Assembly: GCA_031269465.1 (NCBI GenBank)
Contig: JAISZB010000052.1
Span: forward strand, 1-43,014
Reading direction: 5' to 3'
Length of the DNA: 43,014 bases
DNA from: Clostridiales bacterium
GTDB lineage: Bacteria; Bacillota; Clostridia; Lachnospirales; WQUN01
Shown here: positions 1 to 8,449 of the stretch, one piece after another
Numbering within the stretch: the stretch's first letter is position 1
How the letters are laid out: each line of letters opens with the position of its first letter
Notes under the pieces: model-generated
Databases searched by the model: none
What the model saw: the letters and a program-made list of their open reading frames with translations, nothing else
Told to the model about the DNA's origin: nothing
Position numbers and translations under genes: made by a program

Positions 1-196
1 GCTTTTCATATAAACCCCTATGAAGCTTCGCTTCACCACTAAGGATGAAAATATTAAGCCATTTGTGTGTTTGAGGCATGTACAAATGTCCATAAAATGT
101 ATTTTCGTACTAAATTACCTTTTTTGGAGCTTGATTATACAGGATTCAATGGATAATCAAGCTCCAAAAAAGGAACATTTGATGAAAAGCGGTATA
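1..196 (+). repeat. PIR copy 1, long-arm form, cut by window start
   Basis: The left end lies off the window. A long arm (1-115) carries the GAAGCTTCGCTTC mini-hairpin and ends at TTTCGTACTAAA. The paired core follows, with TTTTTTGGAGCTTGATTATAC at 119-139 against ATAATCAAGCTCCAAAAAA at 152-170, and the right end is ATGAAAAGCGGTATA. The inner palindrome seen in other copies is deleted here. The arm is almost the same as in the copy at 30812-31036. Short ORFs across it look like by-products of the repeat. Confidence 0.85.
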
Positions 197-440
197 TCAG
201 CCTATATTGACCTATTCCCCTTCGCTGACTTACAATCACGCTTATCTGCGGATTGAGGCTGTGGGGAATGGCGCTGGTGGAAGCGGTTCATTTTCGGTTA
301 GTTTTTGAAGGTAAAATCTACACCCTCCTGCGATCAATCGAATAGCTCAAAAAAGGATATCGCTCAATCCGACAGCCTTTTTGAATTCAGTATGGACGGG
401 CGCTAGAGTTTGGTTATTAAGGCGCGCTTTGCGCAACAGC

Positions 441-674
441 TATACTGCTTTTTATATAAACCCCTATGACGCTACGCTTCACCGCCAAGAGTGAAAATAT
501 AAAGTCAATTATGCGTATGAGGCATGTATAAATGTCCATGAAATGTATTTTCGTACTAAACTGCCTTTTTTTGAGCTTGATTATACAGCGAGTGCAAAAT
601 GCCGATATGGGCATTTCGCACTCGCTGTATAACCAAGCTCAAAAAAAGGAACATTTGATGGAAAGCGGTATATA
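441..674 (+). repeat. PIR copy 2, complete long-arm form (about 234 bp)
   Basis: This complete copy runs from TATACTGCTTTTTAT to AAAGCGGTATA. The long arm is followed by the hairpin core with the inner palindrome around 590-627. The core stem reads TTTTTTTGAGC on the left and GCTCAAAAAAA on the right. Most copies have TTTTTTGGAGC and GCTCCAAAAAA, so both arms changed together and pairing was kept. Confidence 0.9.
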
Positions 675-807
675 CTGCCTTGCATTGGATAGTTCCGATT
701 TTTATGTCGGATTATACAATTAGTGCGAAAAGTGGATATAGTCATTTCGCACCCTTCAGTGGACTCTCAGGCATCAAAATCGGTACATTTGACCGCAAAA
801 CGGTATA
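671..807. repeat. PIR copy 3, diverged, abuts copy 2
   Basis: The element shares its left TATA with the right end of copy 2 and ends in AAAACGGTATA. The inner part (TTAGTGCGAAA and GTCATTTCGCAC) is recognisable, while the outer stem is eroded. Head-to-tail contact of two copies suggests one inserted at the end of the other. Confidence 0.65.
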
Positions 808-849
808 GAGTGCGGTTGGCTTCACGCTCGGGCATCCGCATCTGCTGTG

Positions 850-1222
850 TTTATTCAGAGCACGCCAAAGGAAGGCTGGGTTGACGCCTATCGCTGTTGC
901 TTGAGAGCGCCGCAATGGGCATTCCAGCGACCATCAAGCCTCCTCGTTTAAATATTCGCGTATAGTCTTTAACGGCATGTCAAGCATGTCAGAGATCTCA
1001 TCGGGGGTAAAGCCTTTGCCCTTCATCTTACCCGCAGTTTTTTTGCGTTCGGCCTCCAGCTTCCTGCGGGCTTCCTCCCTCTCGGCTTCCAGCTCTTCCT
1101 TTGACACAAATCCGAATTCATTCAAAACTTCAAGCAAAGCGCTTGAATCCATATTCAGCATCTCCTTCACAACTTCAGGGTTGGCCTGCAGCAGCACATT
1201 GAAGTAAGCTCCAACGGGGAGA
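850..1222 (-). pseudogene. Duplicated 3' fragment of the PD-(D/E)XK-like gene
   Basis: The readable part (about 934-1222) encodes roughly 90 residues almost identical to the C-terminus of the neighbouring gene at 1308-2312: the LLQANPEVVKEMLNMD block, a shortened KLEAE coiled coil, and the ending EISDMLDMPLKTIREYLNEE. The non-coding DNA after the stop is also duplicated, since TTTATTCAGAGCRCGCC occurs near 850 and again near 1225. This is therefore a tandem duplication of one DNA segment and not an independent gene. It lacks the nuclease-like core and has no convincing start or ribosome binding site. It may be a non-functional relic. Confidence 0.75.
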
Positions 1223-1307
1223 GTTTATTCAGAGCGCGCCGAAGGAAGGCTGGGTTTACGTCAATTTCTGCAGTTTGGGAGCGCCGCAAATGGCATTCCA
1301 GCGACCA

Positions 1308-2312
1308 TCAAGCCTCCTCATTTAAATATTCGCGTATTGTCTCCAACGGCATGTCAAGCATGTCAGAGATCTCATCGGGGGTAAAGCCTTTACTCTTCAT
1401 CTTACCCACAGTTTTTTTACGTTCAGCCTCCAGCTTCATGAGGGCGTCTTTCTTCTCGGCCTCCAGCTTCATGAGGGCGTCTTCCTTCTCGGCCTCCAGC
1501 TTCATGAGGGCTTCCCTCTCGGCCTCCAGCTTCCTGCGGGCGTCCTCCCTCTCGGCTTCCAGCCTTTCCTTTGACACAAATCCGAATTCATTCAAAACTT
1601 CAAGCAAAGCGCTTGAATCCATATTCAGCATCTCCTTCACAACTTCAGGGTTGGCCTGCAGCAGCACATTGAAGTAGGCCCCAACGGGGAAGCCGAGCGT
1701 CTTCCTCTCCTCTGCCAGCCTGCGAACCTCATCGGACGTCACGTTCTTGGACAGGCTCTTCAGCCAAAGGTTCTCATGATCGCCGAGGCGCTTGCTTTCG
1801 ATTATCTGGAACGCGGGCGTGGGATATGCGGTTGACAGCGTGCAGAACCCTTTTCCGTCCTCGTCCGCCTGCATTCCCTTGCTCCTCAAAAGCTTCAAGA
1901 GCTCGACCGGCTTTTTCGTGGTGATCACAGTGATCGTCATATCTGAAAAATCAGTCAGAGGGCTGCTCAGATAAGCCAAAGTGCCCGCATATCCCAGGAC
2001 TTTGTAGAAATCCCTCACTGAAAAGCTGTCCTCGGGGCTCTTGTACTCAATGATGTTGAGCAGCTTGAAGCCCCTTGCGAAATTCTTGCCGATGGCGGCC
2101 TCGGGCTTTTTTTTGACCACGAGCGCGTCTATGCGCTCAGGCTCGTCAGTCAAGGGATGCTCAGCCAGTATCTCGACAACGTCCTTATAATCTTTAAGCT
2201 CCGCCCTCAACGCGTCATAGAGGCCGGCGTGCCACTGCGTCTTCCATTTCTTGCCATATTCTTGAAATCCCACTTGCCTTCCCCCTAGTTCAGTTTTCGC
2301 TCCGCCCTTCAT
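1308..2312 (-). CDS. PD-(D/E)XK-like protein with C-terminal coiled coil (Rpn/transposase-nuclease-like)
   Basis: The protein is 334 residues from the ATG at 2312, which follows an AAGGCGGA-like site. A longer open frame upstream is low-complexity and probably not translated. Residues 55-115 contain D62 in an IDALVV strand and E89-Y-K91 in an IIEYKS strand, spaced like the D...ExK core of PD-(D/E)XK nucleases. Residues about 245-315 are a charged coiled coil of 11-residue KLEAE-type repeats, encoded by tandem 33-bp units. The end (GFTPDEISDMLDMPLETI) resembles the helix-turn-helix-like tail of Rpn and PDDEXK_2 transposase families. Its last quarter is duplicated just downstream (850-1222). 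Enzyme activity is inferred from motif spacing only; the family assignment is tentative. Confidence 0.6.
   Translation of the reverse strand: MKGGAKTELGGRQVGFQEYGKKWKTQWHAGLYDALRAELKDYKDVVEILAEHPLTDEPERIDALVVKKKPEAAIGKNFARGFKLLNIIEYKSPEDSFSVRDFYKVLGYAGTLAYLSSPLTDFSDMTITVITTKKPVELLKLLRSKGMQADEDGKGFCTLSTAYPTPAFQIIESKRLGDHENLWLKSLSKNVTSDEVRRLAEERKTLGFPVGAYFNVLLQANPEVVKEMLNMDSSALLEVLNEFGFVSKERLEAEREDARRKLEAEREALMKLEAEKEDALMKLEAEKKDALMKLEAERKKTVGKMKSKGFTPDEISDMLDMPLETIREYLNEEA
1425..1562. repeat. 33-bp tandem repeats encoding the coiled coil
   Basis: Four 33-bp units (one shortened to 30 bp) of the pattern CGGCCTCCAGCTTCATGAGG lie in frame inside the preceding gene and encode KLEAE(R/K)(E/K)DALM blocks. 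The duplicated fragment at 850-1222 has fewer units, so unit number has changed since the duplication. Confidence 0.85.
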
Positions 2313-2599
2313 TCCGCCTTGCGCAGAGCTGTGTTTTTGAAGGCTGGAGATCTTTCGCTGTGGAGCAAGTCCAGCACGCTGCATCTGCCTAAAGGGGCGG
2401 AGGATTCTCGCTCCAAGCCGCCCATTTGCGCGAGAAGCCCGCGAGCCGTCCACGGCGCGGCCCCGCTTTTTTCTTTTCAGGCTGCCTGCAACACGCGCAA
2501 AGCCGCGCTTATTCATAAGCAGTAGCAACAGACAGCCAAAACCCATGATTGCGCCGCAATCAAAAGCCATAGAGAAAGCGCCCGCCACACCATCGTAAC

Positions 2600-4150
2600 A
2601 AAGCCCCGATGCCCTTCACCGCAATATGAGAATGCTGACGATTAGTTGCGAGTACAAAGAGGCAGGCTGCTTTCAGGCTGTTTTGGTTAAAACCAGAAAT
2701 CTCGGCGGATGGGAGCGTCAAGAGTCTTGGGTTCATTTTGCATGCCAATGCATTCGTATCATCTTCATAAAACGCGGCGCCATGGCCATTTCCTTGGCAA
2801 GGAAAGCGGAGGGCAAGCCAAGGCTTCGAAGAACCCCTCCATAGCTGGGCAAATCGAATATAGGCATATTAGGTCTGTCATTTCTTCATTTATAGGGTAC
2901 ATCATATTTTCTTGAAATGCAACTTTCGATTTCAAGTCATCATTATTGAGCTTTCTGTAGAAACAGGGCATTTGCCTTTAAATTTGCTGCAAATGGCTGT
3001 CTTTTTTTAACTTTGTGGCGAGCAATGCCGAGTTCGCCAGCATAAATGGATATATTTATAGATGCGGGAGCGTCGCAAAATTGTCTCAAGCTTCGTGAAT
3101 AAGCTTTGTTTGCCCCAGCTTAATGAAATGCAGCGGAAGAGTTCCAAACTGATCTTGAAATATATCATTTTAAGCCAAGTATTTGGATCCGGCAAGCCCT
3201 CGCGCTTGCCAGGCGGCTTTGCCGGCTGGGGCGGGGATATGCTCTTCACTTGGGAACTGAGGCCTAAAGTCGGAATGAATCGTTGATTAATACATTTAAA
3301 TCGCTGATTCATGCACAGTTGATTCGTACATTTAAATAATTGATTTATGCATTATAAATAGTGGGGGCGGAGCCAGCCGATGGAAACTGCAAATTGAGCG
3401 CCAGCAGCAGTTGCCATGTGGATGTTATGCAAAGATTCATGGATGCAGAAAAGGTCGGCGTCTGTTGCCGGTGTTCTTGCCTTCCTCCGCTCTCCTCTCT
3501 CTTAGGACTTCAGCTTTTTATCGGCGGCTTTCGCCTTTTCAGCCGCATCCCTCTTCTCCGCTGCTCTGGCTTCCTACCCCGTGCGGCGCTTTCCGGCGCG
3601 GAAGTTCTATGAAGGAGCGATCCATGCCTATTTTTCCGCTTTCGCCCATTCGCTGTCGAGAGCCAAGCTGGGCTTTTCGTTCTCAGCGAAAACAGAGCCT
3701 AAAGAAACGGCCTATTTTGTCGTGAACTGCCAGCTTGACCTCCAACGCAAGGCTACGCTGAAAGCCGGGCATGGATTCCCTTCGCCGCCGCGCACCATGG
3801 CGGGATCATGGCTCCCATGCGCTGTGCGGGCCCACCAGGAAGGCGGCGCTGAAAACCGCCGCCCGCTGCCCTCTGGCGGCTTTCTGCTTGCCCAAGACAC
3901 TTGTCGTCCTACTGATCGTCGATGCATCTCCCGCCCTCGGCCACACCGAGGCTTCCGACTGCGCAGGCATAGCGCCACGTTATCCGGAATCGGCAATTTC
4001 GATTGCTTCCGAAGCCGGGGTGCCTGTCGATGATCATCGGTGCTTTGAATCATATTCTAAAAAGGCATACGACGCAAAAACAGGGAAGAAACTGCAAAAT
4101 TTCTAGGAAGGCTGGCAATAGGCTTTAAGGCTTTTATTTCCAGAAATATT
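2600..4150. other. Gene-poor, decayed region
   Basis: I find no frame with a good start, ribosome binding site and protein-like composition on either strand. On the minus strand around 3490-3570 a short run reads EARAAEKRDAAEKAKAADKK before a stop, and the same frame near 3620-3690 reads FAENEKPSLALDSEWAKAEK. These look like remnants of a lysine/alanine-rich secreted or coiled-coil protein broken by stops. The open frames here on the plus strand are arginine- and proline-rich and look spurious. Confidence 0.45.
3282..3353. repeat. Two AT-rich 36-bp direct repeats
   Basis: Two adjacent 36-bp units both start GTTGATT, contain TACATTTAAAT and end with TGATTYATGCA. The AT-rich tract stands out from the GC-richer surroundings. 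No gene starts immediately downstream. Confidence 0.7.
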
Positions 4151-4151
4151 T

Positions 4152-4179
4152 TTGTTTGCATTCTTTAAGCGTGTATGAT
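4152..4179 (+). promoter_or_regulatory. Promoter of the T-box leader
   Basis: A sigma-A-like promoter: TTGTTT at 4152-4157, a 16-bp spacer and TATGAT at 4174-4179. It lies about 155 bp before the T-box stem I and is the only good promoter between the decayed region and the leader. Confidence 0.55.
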
Positions 4180-4334
4180 ATACTGCTTTGAAGCGGAAAC
4201 GGCGGAGTTTCGCAAGTCGATTCCTCTTATTAAGCGCCACTTGCTTAGATTAATTTTTCTCAAGCTATATTTGAACGTGCCATAAAGCCCCCGCAGCGGG
4301 GACAAACCACAAAGCCCCCGCTTGCGAGGGCAAA

Positions 4335-4611
4335 TGCGTTGATGAGGACAGTAGGCATGAAAGCCCATGCGGGGTGAAGCCCCGCTTTGCAGAGAGGATC
4401 GCCGCTGGCTGGAAGCGATCCTGGGCTATATGTAGGATATCCCCTTGCGGATGTCTTTTTCTGAAAACCACCTCGGAGCAGGCTCTAATAAAGCCCGTTG
4501 ATTACGTTATAATCAAGGCTGAGCATATGATTTTATGCGAAGCCGTGAGCGGTCTGGGACTCAGTCCTGACAAATAGGGTGGAACCACGGGATGACTCCC
4601 GCCCCTTTTCT
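4335..4611 (+). promoter_or_regulatory. T-box riboswitch, probable threonine (ACC) specifier
   Basis: The canonical T-box sequence AGGGTGGAACCACGG lies at 4576-4590 and is followed by an attenuator-type stem (CGGGA/TCCCG) and CCCCTTTT. Stem I is recognisable: GATGAGGACAGTAG at 4341-4354 is the 5' side with the k-turn GA and the AGTA loop motif; AGAGAGGATC at 4391-4400 and GGCTGG at 4407-4412 are its distal part; CTGAAAACCACCTCGGAGC at 4461-4479 is the 3' side. Aligning the 3' side with the usual specifier-ACC-GAG pattern puts ACC (threonine) at 4467-4469. In this family, uncharged tRNA stabilises the antiterminator and lets transcription continue. The next genes are an RNA methyltransferase, ygiQ and threonine synthase. 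The T-box identity is secure; the specifier reading is good but made by eye. Confidence 0.88.
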
Positions 4612-4660
4612 AATGTCGATGCGTTGGCCTATTAATAATCCTGAACTCAATCAGGCTTAT

Positions 4661-4795
4661 TATACTGATTTTCATATGCAGCTTCCTATTTTGGAGCTTG
4701 ATTACACAGCGAGTGCGATGCCGATAACGGCATTTCGCACCGCTATATGGACATTCAAGTTCTAAAATAGGTACATTTGACTGCAAATCAGCATA
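4661..4795. repeat. PIR copy 4, core form
   Basis: A complete core element from TATACTGATTTTCATATG to GCAAATCAGCATA. The TATTTTGGAGCTTGATTA arm pairs imperfectly with TCAAGTTCTAAAATA. The inner GCGAGTGCGATGCCG and CGGCATTTCGCAC palindrome is retained. It lies between the T-box terminator and the methyltransferase gene. Confidence 0.85.
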
Positions 4796-4832
4796 GCGCC
4801 ATTCATATCGGCAGGCAAGCGTTTTGCTTGCC

Positions 4833-4937
4833 ATGCCAATGCGATTCAAATCCAACCGATTTTGGAAGCTGAATTATGCAGAGTTTCTTTGGATAATTCA
4901 GTCTCTAAAATTTGTAAGTTTGAATGTTCATGGCATA
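4833..4937. repeat. PIR copy 5, decayed
   Basis: GATTTTGGAAGCTGAATTATGC and GGATAATTCAGTCTCTAAAAT are the eroded arms of a core element. The inner palindrome is lost and the ends are barely recognisable. It lies directly upstream of the methyltransferase ribosome binding site. Confidence 0.55.
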
Positions 4938-4961
4938 AAGAAAAGGAGCGGGAGTTTTTTT

Positions 4962-6341
4962 ATGAGTCAAAATATCTCAGCCAAGCTACCGGAGGAGTTT
5001 TCAGATTTGATGCGAACTCTGCTCAGAGATGAGTTCGCGGCTTACCTAAAAAGCCTGGACAGCCCAAGAGAATTCGGGCTTCGGGTGAATCTCCTGAAAT
5101 CCAGCGCGTCAGAGGTCAAGAGCCTTTTGCCGTATCTTTCGGATGCCGTACCTTGGTGCAGCGAGGGATTCTATTATGATTCTGCAAACCGCCCCGCCAA
5201 AAGCCCGCACTACCGCGCCGGACTCTTCTACCTTCAAGAGCCCAGCGCAATGGCGCCGGCGGCTCTGGCGCAGATATTCCCCGGGCAGAAAGTTCTGGAT
5301 CTCTGCGCGGCGCCAGGAGGAAAAAGTACGCAAGCGGCGGGATTTCTAAGAGGAGCCGGCCTTCTAGCCGCAAACGATGTAAGCCCCAGCAGGTGCAGGG
5401 CTCTGGTAAAGAACCTGGAGCTATGCGGCGCGAGAAACGCCGTTGTTTTAAGCGAAAGCCCCGAAAGGCTCGCGTCAAGGCTGCCGTGCTTCTTCGATCG
5501 GATTTTGCTGGACGCCCCATGCTCTGGCGAAGGGATGTTCCGCAAGGATCCTGCCGCGATGAAGGCGTGGAGCGTACACAAGCCCCAGCAGTGCATTGCG
5601 GCGCAGAGGGGGATGCTTTTTCAAGCGGCGAAGATGCTTCGCCCTGGCGGCAGGATGGTCTACTCTACATGCACATTTGAGCCAGGAGAGAATGAGGGGG
5701 CAATTGAATGGTTTCTAAATGCCTGCCGGGATTTTTCGGTTGCGCCTGTGGATCATGCCATTCTCGGCTTGTCCCCTGCCATGCCTGACTTGGCTTGCGC
5801 CAGGCGGGAGCTGGCGGGCGCCGCAAGGATATGGCCGCACAGGCAGCGGGGAGAGGGCCATTTCATATGCGTTCTGGAAAAAAGCGCGTCTTCTGGGGAA
5901 GATGCGCCCTTATTGGAAAATACATCTAAGAAGCCCGATTTATCATTGTTTCATGAGTTTTGCGACAGGCATTTGACAAGGCGATTTTCAGGAAATTTCC
6001 TGTTGCATGGGCAGTCGCTCTATTTAGCGCCGGAAGGTTTGCCTGGCCTTGACGGACTCAGGCTCGCAAGAAGCGGCTGGTATCTGGGGGATGTCAAGCT
6101 CAAGCGCTTCGAGCCTTCTCAAGCATTCGCCATGGGGCTTTCGAGGGAAGACTCTGCCAATTCTTTGGAGTTTTCTTCAGAAAGCGGGGAGCTTCTCAGG
6201 TACTTTAAAGGCGAGTCCTTCGAAGTGGATGCAAAGGACGGCTGGGCGCTGGCATGTACAGGAGGGCATCCTATAGGCTGGGGCAAGGTCGCGGACGGAC
6301 GGATGAAGAATAAATACTTGAAAAGCTGGATAGAAAATTGA
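4962..6341 (+). CDS. RsmB/NOP-family rRNA (cytosine-C5) methyltransferase, RsmF-like
   Basis: The 459-residue protein starts at the ATG at 4962, after GGAG seven bases upstream. Upstream in-frame codons fall inside a repeat and are unlikely to be translated. Residues 112-122 (LDLCAAPGGKS) are the SAM-binding loop, residues 184-196 (DAPCSGEGMFRKD) contain the conserved Cys187, and residues 235-237 (STC) supply the second catalytic cysteine, as in m5C methyltransferases of the Sun/NOL1 family. The C-terminal part ends in GGHPIGWGKVADGRMKNKYL, as in RsmF-type proteins that carry an RNA-binding module after the catalytic domain. The gene is followed by ygiQ 11 bases later and is probably cotranscribed with it downstream of the threonine T-box. 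The exact rRNA target cannot be read from the sequence. Confidence 0.93.
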   Translation: MSQNISAKLPEEFSDLMRTLLRDEFAAYLKSLDSPREFGLRVNLLKSSASEVKSLLPYLSDAVPWCSEGFYYDSANRPAKSPHYRAGLFYLQEPSAMAPAALAQIFPGQKVLDLCAAPGGKSTQAAGFLRGAGLLAANDVSPSRCRALVKNLELCGARNAVVLSESPERLASRLPCFFDRILLDAPCSGEGMFRKDPAAMKAWSVHKPQQCIAAQRGMLFQAAKMLRPGGRMVYSTCTFEPGENEGAIEWFLNACRDFSVAPVDHAILGLSPAMPDLACARRELAGAARIWPHRQRGEGHFICVLEKSASSGEDAPLLENTSKKPDLSLFHEFCDRHLTRRFSGNFLLHGQSLYLAPEGLPGLDGLRLARSGWYLGDVKLKRFEPSQAFAMGLSREDSANSLEFSSESGELLRYFKGESFEVDAKDGWALACTGGHPIGWGKVADGRMKNKYLKSWIEN

Positions 6342-6352
6342 CGGAGGAAGCA

Positions 6353-8164
6353 ATGGAATTTTTGCCGGCAACAAGGCGAGAGCTTGAAAAAAGAGGCGTC
6401 GCAGCCCCGGATTTCGTGCTGGTCACGGGAGACGCGTATGTGGATCACCCGTCTTTCGGCGCGGCGGTAATAGGAAGGCTCCTGCAGTCAAAAGGGTATG
6501 AGGTGGCGGTCCTGGCGCAGCCCGACTGGAAGAGCAAAGACTCCTTCCTGGCCTTGGGCTGTCCCAAGCTGGCATTTTTAGTCACAGGCGGAAACATAGA
6601 CTCTCTGGTCAGCAACTATACTGTTGCCAAGAGGCGAAGGGAGAAAGACGTATATTCTCCGGGAGGCGAACCTGGCCTGCGTCCTGATAGGGCTCTGATT
6701 GTCTATGGAAACAAGTTGAGGGAAGCCTGCAAGCAAGTACCCATAGTATTGGGCGGCCTTGAAGCCAGCTTAAGAAGGCTCGCGCACTACGACTACTGGG
6801 ATGACAAAGTGAGAAGGTCAATTCTGCTTGATTCTGCGGCTGACTTGCTGGTGTACGGCATGGGTGAGCGGCAGATTCTGGAAATTGCTGAAGCCCTTGC
6901 GCGGGGAGTGCCGATTGCCGAAATCACATATGTGAGGGGAACTGTTTTCAAAGCCTCCTCATCCTGGGCGGAGGAAGGCTGCACTGCGCTTCCAAGTTTC
7001 AAGGAAGTCAAAGGCTCCAAAGATGCCTATGCCAAGAGCTTTTTGGTTCAGCAGGCAAATACCGACGCGCGAAGCGCGTCCAAGCTTTCGGAGCTCTACC
7101 CTGACGGCGCAGTCGTTCAGAATCCTCCCGCAATGCCGCTTGACACGCGTGAATTCGATGAGGTTTCAAGCCTGCGATACATGAGGGTTGCGCATCCTAT
7201 GTATGAAAAGGCGGGGGTTCCCGCAGTTGAGGAAGTCAAATTCAGCATCATATCAAGCAGAGGTTGCTTTGGGGGTTGCAGCTTCTGCGCGCTTAGCTTC
7301 CATCAAGGCAGAAGCGTGCAGAGCCGAAGCCATGCATCAATTTTGGATGAAGTAGAGATGATAAAGAAAATGCCGGACTTTAAAGGATACATCCATGATG
7401 TGGGCGGGCCTACCGCCAACTTCCGGCATCCCTCATGCTCAAAGCAGGCTTCAAATGGCGTATGCCCTGGGAAGCAGTGCCTATTCCCCAAGCCTTGCGG
7501 GAACTTGAAGCCGAGCCATGACGACTACAGGAGCCTTTTGAAGAAAATCAGGGAGCGGCCTGGAATAAAGAAAGTCTTTGTAAGATCGGGAATACGCTAC
7601 GATTACCTGATGCTTGACGTGGGAAGCAAGTTTCTTGAGGATTTGGTGAAGCACCATGTGAGCGGGCAGCTCAAGGTGGCGCCAGAGCATGTATCGCCCA
7701 GAGTGCTTGAAAAGATGGGGAAGCCTCCAATTGAGGTTTTTGAAAGATTCGCTTGCAAGTACAAAGATTTAAACGGAAAGTACGGTCTGAAGCAGTACTT
7801 GGTTCCATATCTTATGTCGAGCCATCCGGGAAGCGACTTGGATGCCGCCATAGAACTTGCGGAGTACTTGAGGGATCATGGCATAAGGCCTGAGCAGGCG
7901 CAGGATTTCTATCCGACTCCAGGCACCCTGTCGACATGCATGTATTACACTGAAATGGATCCAAGGACGGGACGCCGGGTGAATGTACCGAAGAATCCGC
8001 ATGAAAAAGCCATGCAAAGGGCGCTCATCCAGTACAGGCTTCCGCAAAACTATGAGCTGGTCAAAGAGGCGCTCTGCAAAGCAGGCAGAAGGGATCTTAT
8101 AGGATTTGACAAGCAGTGCCTCATACCTCCAAGAAAGCTTTCTGGAAAGGGCGTAAAGCACTAA
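6353..8164 (+). CDS. ygiQ: YgiQ family radical SAM protein
   Basis: The protein is 603 residues from the ATG at 6353, preceded five bases upstream by GGAGG. A TTG six codons earlier is less likely. The N-terminal third (FVLVTGDAYVDHPSFGAAVIGR, then GGLEASLRRLAHYDYWDDKVRRS) is characteristic of YgiQ. The radical-SAM cluster is the CFGGCSFC stretch at about residues 304-311 (CX3CX2C), followed by a family-typical C-terminal half ending near FYPTPGTLSTCMYYTEMDP. The biochemical role of YgiQ remains unsettled as far as I know. It sits 11 bp after the methyltransferase stop, so the two are very likely one transcript. Confidence 0.93.
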   Translation: MEFLPATRRELEKRGVAAPDFVLVTGDAYVDHPSFGAAVIGRLLQSKGYEVAVLAQPDWKSKDSFLALGCPKLAFLVTGGNIDSLVSNYTVAKRRREKDVYSPGGEPGLRPDRALIVYGNKLREACKQVPIVLGGLEASLRRLAHYDYWDDKVRRSILLDSAADLLVYGMGERQILEIAEALARGVPIAEITYVRGTVFKASSSWAEEGCTALPSFKEVKGSKDAYAKSFLVQQANTDARSASKLSELYPDGAVVQNPPAMPLDTREFDEVSSLRYMRVAHPMYEKAGVPAVEEVKFSIISSRGCFGGCSFCALSFHQGRSVQSRSHASILDEVEMIKKMPDFKGYIHDVGGPTANFRHPSCSKQASNGVCPGKQCLFPKPCGNLKPSHDDYRSLLKKIRERPGIKKVFVRSGIRYDYLMLDVGSKFLEDLVKHHVSGQLKVAPEHVSPRVLEKMGKPPIEVFERFACKYKDLNGKYGLKQYLVPYLMSSHPGSDLDAAIELAEYLRDHGIRPEQAQDFYPTPGTLSTCMYYTEMDPRTGRRVNVPKNPHEKAMQRALIQYRLPQNYELVKEALCKAGRRDLIGFDKQCLIPPRKLSGKGVKH

Positions 8165-8199
8165 TGGGCTTTGCGGCTACAGGCGATATTGAGCGCACT

Positions 8200-8302
8200 A
8201 TGCAGATTTGCGGTCAAATTCGCCTGTTGCTGAGCTTGACCGTCCACTGGCGCTGATATTCTTGAATGCATGAATTCAGCGCTTTTGTAATTGCAAACTA
8301 TA
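8200..8302. repeat. PIR copy 6, GAATTCA-module form, truncated
   Basis: TATGCAGATTTGCGGTCAAATT begins the element, followed by GAGCTTGACCGTCCACTGGCGCTGATATTC and CATGAATTCAGCGCTTT. This is the reverse orientation of the 160-bp form seen at 36248-36412. Its right part is missing where copy 7 begins, consistent with interruption by copy 7. Confidence 0.7.
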
Positions 8303-8432
8303 CCGATTTTCATCAAATGCTCCTGTTTTGGCGCTTGATTTTCCATTGAGCAGTGCGAAATGCTGATATCAATCGCACCCGCTGTATAATCAAACGCCAA
8401 AAAAGGCAGTTTCAATTGAAAATCAGTATATA
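8299..8432. repeat. PIR copy 7, core form abutting the thrC ribosome binding site
   Basis: Complete core element from TATACCGATTTTCATC to GAAAATCAGTATATA. The stem reads TTTTGGCGCTTG on the left and CAAACGCCAAAA on the right, where most copies have GGAGC and GCTCC. The A-to-C change is matched by T-to-G on the other arm. The AAGGAGG of thrC starts immediately after the element. Confidence 0.9.
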
Positions 8433-8449
8433 AGGAGGATCGAGGCTTT

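Noticed and set aside
20-723. Short open frames across the left-end repeats (for example 20-256 and 532-723)
   Set aside because: They lie entirely in PIR copies and the same peptides recur, in any frame, at other copies. No ribosome binding site or conserved start supports them.
3411-4106. Several frames of 85-150 codons in the decayed region
   Set aside because: Composition is Arg/Pro-rich, there is no ribosome site, and competing frames overlap on both strands. Minus-strand remnants explain the region better.
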